Shown here piece by piece: positions 20,752 through 26,017 of a DNA stretch of 26,017 nucleotides. Source of the DNA: Plakobranchus ocellatus (taxonomy: Eukaryota; Mollusca; Gastropoda; Plakobranchidae); assembly GCA_019648995.1 (NCBI GenBank), contig BLXT01004995.1:1455371-1481387 (forward strand), read 5' to 3'. The first letter of the stretch is position 1. Every line of letters begins with the position of its first letter. The notes under the pieces were generated by a model that was given only the letters and a program-made list of their open reading frames with translations, was not told the DNA's origin and searched no databases. Made by a program: the position numbers and the translations under genes.

Positions 20752-21447
20752 ATAATTAATGTTGGATCTTATCCAAAGCCGATTCACAAAGGAAGAGTTA
20801 CGACACAGATGTTTACAGATGCAAGTCAATCAGGCTATGGAATTTTATATAGGGGATAGAGAAGCAATGGAATCTGGTCTGAAGGGGGAAGGAAATTGCA
20901 CATAAATGTCTTGGGCCTTCTTGCAGCAAAAATAGGATTAGAGAGCTTTTGCAAAAATGCATCGGGGATACATATATATTTGTTTTCTGATAACTCTGTT
21001 ACAGTAACAAGGATTAATATAATGGGTAGCTGTAAAATCATGATCAATAATGTAATAAAAGAAATCTGGAAATATTGTGTTGGTAGAGAAATATTTATCA
21101 CTGCTTCTTACACACCAGGTACTCAAAATGTTGTGGCTGATCAGTTGGCAAGAAATTTAAAGCTTAACACAAATGTGTATAACAAAATAAAGAAGAAATT
21201 TGGTCCATTTGATGTAGATATGTTTACTTCTACAGTAAATTTTCAGATGATTCCATATGAATCTTGAAAGTCTGATCTCAGCTCAATATTTATTGATGTA
21301 TTTCATTTAAATTTGAAAAATCACTACCATTACTGCTTTCCTCCTCTCAGCATCATTCCGAAGGTCCTGCAGAAAAAAGAAATAGAAGAGGCAGAAGCTT
21401 GTGTCATCCTACCATTCTGGAAAACACAGAATTAGTTTCCAAAGCTA
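20752..21447 (+). pseudogene. RNase H-like domain and C-terminal extension of the DIRS polyprotein
   Basis: One frame runs from about 20752 to 21447 with three stops (TAG 20857, TGA 21265, TAG 21433). It starts GSYPKPIHKG, then QMFTDASQSGYGI, the first acidic RNase H motif. It continues HINVLGLLAA (the conserved 'HINxLELLA' position), SDNSVTVTRINIMGS (second Asp block), IWKYCVGREIFITASYTPGT, and NVVADQLARN, the last Asp block. KKFGPFDVDMFTSTVNFQ is the 'fG.fdvDlFAs..N' segment, followed after the TGA by HYHYCFPPLSIIPKVLQK and AEACVILPFWKTQN. These blocks match the DIRS-group pol protein closely. Without the upstream RT and with three stops it cannot act. Confidence 0.8.
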
Positions 21448-21609
21448 GAGCACTAGTAATAGAGTCCTCTTTATCCAAAACTGCGATAAATGGCATGCAA
21501 ATTATCAGGAATTCGCTAAAAAAACATAACAATTCTGAAGAAGCAGCAGCAGTATGAAAAATATTCAAAACAATTCACTGGATTTTGTGACGGAACATTA
21601 ATCCATGTA

Positions 21610-21936
21610 CATCATCTCTTGGGGAAGTGGAATTTCTCACAAGTCAAAATAAAAGGAACGTCAAATACAATAGTATAAATTGTGCTAGAAGTGCCATATC
21701 ATCTCTTAACCTTGAAAGTCAGGACAGTTTGCATCAAAAATTTCTGAGGGAATTTTTCATTTGAGGCCCTCAGTTCTAAGATATCTAACAACTTCAGATC
21801 CTGACATTGTTTTTAAATTTCTCAAAAGCTAGGATTCACCAAACCAGTTAAATCTGAAGCAGCTCACTATGAAAAGGTCAGTTTTGCTCAAACTTCTCTC
21901 AGGAAGAAGAGGAAGTACTCTTGTGAATTAATTTTA
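21610..21936 (+). pseudogene. Tyrosine recombinase of the DIRS element, N-terminal and first catalytic part
   Basis: EVEFLTSQNKRNVKYNSINC followed by ARSAISSLN (about 21618-21710) is the DNA-binding, helical start typical of DIRS recombinases. After stops and a frame change, LNLKQLTMKRSVLLKLLSGR then RGSTL (21848-21925) contains the first catalytic Arg of the tyrosine-recombinase fold in the 'SGxRxSTL' motif. The frame ends at TAA a few codons later. Further on (about 22054-22120) KLCFVKY and YLQRTSQVCDDSSEL match the 'lCvv.....YL.rT...R' strand before the second catalytic block. Confidence 0.7.
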
Positions 21937-22184
21937 CAAAAATATAGGTATTGCTGAACAAGAAGTTCGAATTACTTTAAGTGAGCTTACAAAACTTCCA
22001 AGACAGGAAGACATGAGCCAGAAATTATTATTTCAAGTTTTGAAATAAAAAAAATTGTGTTTTGTGAAATACTAAAAAATGTATTTACAGCGAACATCAC
22101 AAGTTTGTGATGATTCGTCTGAACTAATATGGTGGGATATCAACAAGTAGTTTGAGCAGATAGATGAGAAGCAAAATGTAGCAG

Positions 22185-22244
22185 TCAGGAATAGATGTTC
22201 AAAGATTCAAGCTACACTCTGCTCGTAGTGCGACTTCCATCTCT
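22185..22244 (+). pseudogene. Tyrosine recombinase of the DIRS element, HxxR block
   Basis: In one frame SGIDVQRFKLHSARSATSIS carries the catalytic His-x-x-Arg pair (His at 22215, Arg at 22224), closely matching the 'aGId...f..HStRsA.tS' block of this recombinase group. TGA follows immediately and the recombinase sequence breaks off here, where the LINE tail begins. The frame resumes at 22641. Confidence 0.75.
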
Positions 22245-22245
22245 T

Positions 22246-22638
22246 GAGGAGATTTATATTAAAGGGATTGACAGGTAAAACTAAAAAGATCATGAAAGAT
22301 TTAACTCATCCTGCTGCCAAATATTTTGTGTTTTTGCCACACGGTCGGCACCTAAGAGCCTTTAAAGGCAGTAAACGTTTTTTGAATAGTTTTTTTCCTC
22401 AAGCTGTGAAATAATTCAATAACAAGCGATTAAAGATTGTGAAAAAATGGCTCCTAGCATAATATGTTCGTATCTCATTAAATTTTATGTTAGGCACTTT
22501 TTTTTCACTCCGTTGTTTGCATGTATCGCAAAAATATGTTTGTTGTATTTTTACAATGCGAGAGACACAATACGGAATATTTTCAATGTGCTTTTTATGT
22601 ATGTTGACTGAATAAATAAAGAAAGAAAGACAGAAGAA
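22246..22638 (+). mobile_element. 5'-truncated LINE tail (ORF2 C-terminus plus 3' UTR) inserted in the DIRS recombinase
   Basis: The frame from about 22265 to the TAA at 22412 reads LTGKTKKIMKDLTHPAAKYF, VFLPHGRHLRAFKGSKRF and LNSFFPQAVK. This is the C-terminal end seen in many animal non-LTR elements ('ii.D..HPL..yF.lLPSGRR.r..k..t.R..nSFfPqAv'). About 200 bp of 3' UTR follows, ending in an A-rich simple tail AATAAATAAAGAAAGAAAG near 22630. The recombinase sequence stops just before and resumes just after, so this is a nested insertion. The exact left edge is uncertain (about 22236-22262) and no clear target duplication was found. Confidence 0.7.
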
Positions 22639-22640
22639 AT

Positions 22641-22748
22641 ATTCCTCTCTCTACAATTCTTGTTGCGATTGGGTGGAGACAAGAGTTTACCTTCAGAAGA
22701 CATAATAACAAGCCAGTGGCTGAGAACACTGGAGAGCTATTAAGGTAA
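22641..22748 (+). pseudogene. Tyrosine recombinase of the DIRS element, C-terminal part after the LINE
   Basis: IPLSTILVAIGWRQEFTFRR, then HNNKPVAENTGELLR and stop (TAA 22746-22748). This matches the recombinase end 'plsxIlxxagWxxexTFxxfYxKPv'. The position where the nucleophilic Tyr is expected, just before the KPV, reads Asn (AAT), so the catalytic Tyr seems lost. It lies in the same frame (modulo 3) as the HxxR block, though that may be chance. Confidence 0.7.
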
Positions 22749-23013
22749 AATGTAACCTTTAGTGGAGACAGGGTTGGGAAAATGGTCACTTTTCAACATC
22801 TCGTTTCTTTCCAGAATACTTCAATCAACTCAGCAAAACTGGTTAAATCTGCACCTCTTATTGTTTAACCATCAGATTATGGTTATTATAAAATCTGTCT
22901 GAAGTATTACTACACATGTGCAAAGTTTCAAAAGATTGGTGGATAAGTTTAAAAAATCCTGACATAAATGAGAGTAAATTTGTAAAAAAACATTTTTGTT
23001 TAGAAAATAAGGG
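22749..23013. other. Spacer between the DIRS remnant and the piggyBac-like remnant
   Basis: The DIRS 3' terminal region may be hidden here, but no terminal repeat was recognised. It is AT-rich and non-coding. Confidence 0.3.
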
Positions 23014-23249
23014 TTAAACTCATCAGACCGGATTCCCGGTTAACTGGGATCCTCTTCAATAGATCTCTGCTGGATTCCTGGTAGACCGAGATTCACTAAC
23101 CCATTCATAGAACCTGACTAAGACTCTAAAAATATCGAGCAATCAGGTTTCTGTTGTCATCACATGAGGTCAAATTGTTTAAAAATGGCTGTGAACATCA
23201 GTTGAGTTGTTTTCTCTTCATGTTTAGTGAAATTTTAACAAAGTTTTGA

Positions 23250-23483
23250 CATGAAGAAGGCACTATAGTAACCAGGGACGTTGTCAGGGAAACCCCCACA
23301 ACAAAAATTATTTTCTGCAAATATATTTTTGAACTAATCATAGGTTCTGATGAAATTCAACAAGAATTTGACCAAGATTACCCTTCTAATGAAAGTAGCA
23401 GCCATGATAGTGCGCTAGAAGAGCCAATAGACAGATCTAAATCTAGATCTACAGATGAATATAGACTTGAAGATAAAGATTGA
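23250..23483 (+). pseudogene. Acidic, RS-containing N-terminal remnant of a piggyBac-like transposase
   Basis: An open frame of 77 codons, the later part reading SDEIQQEFDQDYPSNESSSH then DSALEEPIDRSKSRSTDEYR, to TGA at 23481-23483. Acidic Ser-rich leaders of this kind open piggyBac transposases. RSKSRST is encoded by an AGATCT tract inserted in or grown within the leader. No core follows; after a gap, a second tract gives PRSRSRF in another frame (23541-23557). Confidence 0.45.
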
Positions 23484-23557
23484 CGGTGAAATAATTAGAT
23501 TTTGGGAAGACAGGAGACATTCAGAGACATTCACTAAGCCCAGATCTAGATCTAGAT
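23431..23557 (+). repeat. GATCTA tracts 5 and 6
   Basis: AGATCTAAATCTAGATCTAC (about 23432-23451) and CAGATCTAGATCTAGATTC (23541-23559) lie within the piggyBac-type remnant. Confidence 0.75.
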
Positions 23558-24094
23558 TCATTGGACTCTTTCTGTAAATGATATCCTCATCATTCTTCTG
23601 ATAAATTTATCTGTGCCCTACCCTGAAATCAGCCATTTTGCTCAGGAGTCCCGGTGGGAAAGGATGACAGCCGGAAGGGGCTCAGGTTTGAAAGGGTTAA
23701 AATTTAAACAATGCAGCAAACCCCACAAAAACTACCCTAAAATGCTCCTGCTTCATAAAAAATCACTGTGGTTTATTCTGATGCCTTGACCCTTTTACAG
23801 TCGAAGCAGTTTTTTTTCTTCTTGAAATCTATTTTAAAAAGTCTTATGAGGAAACTCTAGAAATAGAAAGGAATTAGAAAGCTTGAAATGAATGACACTG
23901 CAAAATATGACAACATATACCCAACTTTTTCAAAATTTCTTTCTTTCAACTTTCCCTACAATTACAAACTATTAAGGCATAAGAATCAGCTATTTTTAAT
24001 GTATCTCTTTTCACCAACTGCTTTTTGGGGCATTTTTATCACAAAAGGTTATATTACAGCAGCGTTTAATAGAATGTGTTATAATATAGTTTTC

Positions 24095-24168
24095 ACAATT
24101 TCATCATCGCCTAAGTAAGTTTTCCTGTCCTAGTCTCTACTTGTACAATTCAATCATCGCCTAAGTTT
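24095..24168. repeat. Partial tandem duplication, ~50-bp period
   Basis: ACAATTTCATCATCGCCTAAGT (24095-24116) recurs as ACAATTCAATCATCGCCTAAGT (24145-24166), 50 bp apart, with two mismatches. Confidence 0.6.
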
Positions 24169-24250
24169 TTCGGTACTGAAGTTCTCCACAAGAGAGATCT
24201 GGCTTTATTACCGGCTGTGATGCAACAATGTTTGCTTAGCTTAGCGCTGA

Positions 24251-24289
24251 CGGGACCTAGACATCTAGGGAGTGTCTGGCACGGTCCCG
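24251..24289. repeat. GC-rich hairpin
   Basis: CGGGACC (24251-24257) pairs with GGTCCCG (24283-24289), and inside it AGACA (24259-24263) pairs with TGTCT (24273-24277). It lies in a locally GC-rich patch of an AT-rich intron and may be an element end. It is too short to call an RNA gene. Confidence 0.4.
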
Positions 24290-24872
24290 CTGAATACTGA
24301 GTGGTGGAAGAGAAGGGATGGGCAGGTGTGTGCTGTAGATCTAGACCTAGCCATCTCTAGTGTTAGGTACAGGTAACAGTATTGGGTTTGCATGGAAGAA
24401 AGGGATGGGCAAGGAATGTAAAAAAAAAAAAGATTTTTTTAATGTGTCGGTCCGACTGGGCTTTCCCAGTAGTTTTTATTTCGCTTTAACAATAGTAAGG
24501 CAGCCAATGCTTTCGATTTGCTGTATGTTTAATAATAAACAATAAGAGAAAACGGAAAGCTCTTCAATTTCTTTTTGGTTTAGCTGTTTTTTCGGTTCAG
24601 CCGTTTTCGGTTTAGGTGTGATTTATGTATAGTATTACAGAGAACTTCCTACATATGCACTAATATCACCATAATTCATACCGGAGAGATGCTTAACTCA
24701 ACTCATTTGTGGGACACGTACTCAATTACATCAAGCTTCCAACATCAGTTTATACAAGATTCAAACCAAATCTGCAAATGTAAATCTGTGTTCCTAACTG
24801 CTTAAATGAAAGGAGCTCCACTGTATTATTAAAATCGTGATATGATGAAGATGGTTGAGAAGTAAAGGTTAC

Positions 24873-24963
24873 CTTCCCAAAGATGTGCCTTTTCACATAC
24901 AAATGACAGCAGCATTAAAGACTGCCTTTGGTGAGCTTCATCCTCCATCGACATTTCCTTGAC
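24873..24963 (-). CDS. C8orf76-like gene, exon A (91 nt, internal; phase 0 in, phase 1 out)
   Basis: This is the most upstream exon that I can see. On the minus strand a TAG acceptor at 24964-24966 precedes GTCAAGGAAATG, and the exon ends GGGAAG before a GTAACC donor at 24872. It encodes about 30 residues with helical, TPR-like character, including the segment SLMLLSFVCEKAHLWE. The leftover G joins exactly to exon B (AA TGT GTG), giving HLWEECVQSLQKL across the junction. From memory, the same register in human C8orf76 is an [20 protein letters not shown]-type segment, so I infer a homologue of that poorly characterised TPR-like protein. Earlier exons (roughly 150 residues in the human protein) are not visible in 24964-26017. 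Exon structure is well supported; the gene identity is moderately sure. Confidence 0.62.
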
Positions 24964-26017
24964 CTAAATTATAAGACAAAACATTTAATTTTATGTGAAT
25001 TGATTCAATCAATCTTTTAAGACAATTGCAATGAAGTATATTTTTCAATACATATTACAAAAATACATTTTTTAGGAATGTCAGATACATAAGTCTAATG
25101 GGTTGGATGTTGCATGTGGCACTTTTGAGAAAAGTTCTTTGATTTACATCGCCTTTTTACATTAGATAATTGATTCCTCATATTGTTTAGTAGATTCTGT
25201 GAAACATTTCAAAACTATTTAAATCAATGATCTTAAAAATAAATAATAACAGATAAAAATTTGATAAAGGAGTGTTGATATGAAGGAGCTCCAAAGAAAG
25301 ATGCTGATTGATCAGTACATATACTTTTCCATTCTTTATAAAAGTCAAAGAAGAAAATGTACAATTTCTAAGGAAAACGCTTAGTTTTAGGCAGATTTGC
25401 AAAAGAGCATCATGAAAGATTGTACCCAGTTGTGGAATGAGTACAGTTTGTCTACTCCTATAATAATTTAATTGAATGGCAGAGAAAGAGGGCCTGTCAT
25501 TTATAGTTTTTGAAAATCATATTCTTATTCTATAGGCTGGTGTTATATGTACAAAACCTGTTGTGCCAATAAACCAAATGGGCTAATTTTCATGATTGGC
25601 ACAACCTATTGAGACTTCGATTATGATAAAATATTAAATGTAACTCAGACAAATAGGAATCCATTTATCGTAAAGTCTTGTTTAAAAATTCATCAGATTT
25701 TTTTTTTTTTTTTGACCTAAGGTGTTGACTTTAACCAGATTCTGCTGTACCTCTTAAAACTTATTTACTTAGGATAAAAACTAACAATGCAATGCATCAT
25801 GATTTTAATTATTTGGATTGACCTGTAGGCCCTGCATTTGTTAACTCTTTTCCTTGCTGTGTGATCAGCTTGACTTCATTTCCTACACATTCTAAAAAAT
25901 CAGATCCTCTTAAAGGTAGTAATGGTTGAGCTCATTTTCAACCCCATATAAATTTTTGATAAACCTATGATTAGGGTTCAAAACAGACTCAGAGGAAGCT
26001 GGAAGCAACGGAAATGT
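24964..26017. other. Sequence upstream of exon A, no exon recognised
   Basis: On the minus strand this should be the intron, or the further 5' part, of the C8orf76-like gene. A minus-strand open stretch at about 25854-25900 (ECVGNEVKLITQQGKELTNA) is the best exon-like segment but lacks a good donor and has no recognisable similarity. A 71-codon minus frame at 25187-25402 looks like chance. Confidence 0.35.

Larger units (their letters stand above)
20001..22748 (+). mobile_element. Decayed DIRS-like (tyrosine-recombinase) retrotransposon, interrupted by a LINE
   Basis: Plus-strand pieces appear in the order expected for a DIRS element: an RS-rich Gag-like frame (20013-20627), an RNase H-like domain (20752-21267) with its 'HYHYCFPPLSIIPKVL' extension, then a tyrosine recombinase (about 21610-22748). 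The pairing of an RNase H of the 'HINVLxLLA...DNS' type with a tyrosine recombinase sharing the 'SINxARSAISS', 'LxLKxLTMK...SGxRxSTL' and 'HSARSAT' blocks is specific to DIRS-group elements. The reverse transcriptase expected between Gag and RNase H is missing, with only about 125 bp there, so an internal deletion has occurred. Terminal repeats were not identified, so the limits given are those of recognisable coding. A LINE tail sits inside the recombinase. The element is dead: it has many stops and frameshifts. Confidence 0.8.
23014..23700 (+). mobile_element. Probable piggyBac-type remnant with TTAA at both apparent ends
   Basis: TTAA at 23014-23017 and 23697-23700 brackets about 680 bp with GC-richer ends. 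The right end in reverse complement begins CCCTTTCAAACCTGAGCCCC, starting with the CCC common in piggyBac ends. The left end (ACTCATCAGACCGGATTCCCG) does not form a convincing inverted partner, so the limits are tentative. Near the left end a near-palindrome GGATTCCCGGTTAACTGGGA plus TCC is followed 40 bp on by a diverged copy (GGATTCCTGGTAGACCGAGATTC), resembling subterminal repeats. It contains an acidic frame of transposase N-terminal type and no transposase core. Confidence 0.45.
23701..24872. other. Intron A-B, right part: no gene recognised
   Basis: The stretch holds a partial tandem duplication and a GC-rich hairpin (both listed separately), a repeated AAGGGATGGGCA (24314 and 24400 regions), and one TAGATCTAGACCTAG. 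Frames at 23888-24118 and 24360-24545 are unrecognised. Confidence 0.4.

Noticed and set aside
24180-24420. Promoter or CpG island for the host gene
   Set aside because: It lies downstream of exon A on the coding strand, inside an intron, and is only slightly GC-rich.
1-26017. CRISPR array, integron or prokaryotic gene cluster
   Set aside because: No regularly spaced repeats with unique spacers, no ribosome-binding-site-led frames, and intron-exon structure is clearly eukaryotic.

Overview
The window looks like AT-rich animal (metazoan) nuclear DNA: short exons in long introns, microsatellites, and many broken transposable elements. Tracts built on GATCTA (reading AGATCT or TCTAGA) recur throughout. 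I associate this habit with gastropod mollusc genomes, but that is memory and only a guess at taxonomy. There is no bacterial-style operon and no complete intact gene.

Host gene. Seven minus-strand exons between 24963 and 8039 can be chained with GT-AG introns and matching phases into one open frame of 660 nt (219 codons plus stop). The first two exons resemble the TPR-like region of the vertebrate protein C8orf76. The fourth resembles a short helical segment further along that protein. The last three exons are small, phase 0 and not recognisably conserved. The 5' exons must lie beyond the right edge or be too diverged to see. The gene is transcribed right to left. Introns measure about 6.4, 1.7, 4.1, 0.6, 3.0 and 0.4 kb.

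Elements in and beside the gene. Intron 1 (18449-24872) holds a decayed DIRS-like tyrosine-recombinase retrotransposon on the plus strand, with an RS-rich Gag-like frame, an RNase H region and a recombinase. A 5'-truncated LINE tail interrupts the recombinase, giving a nested insertion. A piggyBac-like N-terminal remnant lies farther right. Intron 2 carries a 1087-bp element with 15-bp inverted ends and TTAA on both sides. Introns 3 and 5 each hold a plus-strand fragment of an uncharacterised repeat-associated family with the motif YHSxSFxGN. Downstream of the gene (3.4-5.5 kb) lie a broken piggyBac transposase and a possible hAT/DUF4371 fragment, both on the minus strand.

Most notable: GATCTA tracts sit inside the coding remnants of at least three separate elements and are read there as Arg-Ser dipeptides. 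A long (TA)n microsatellite sits about 26 nt upstream of an exon acceptor, where the branch point should be. No tRNA, rRNA, CRISPR or known non-coding RNA gene was recognised.
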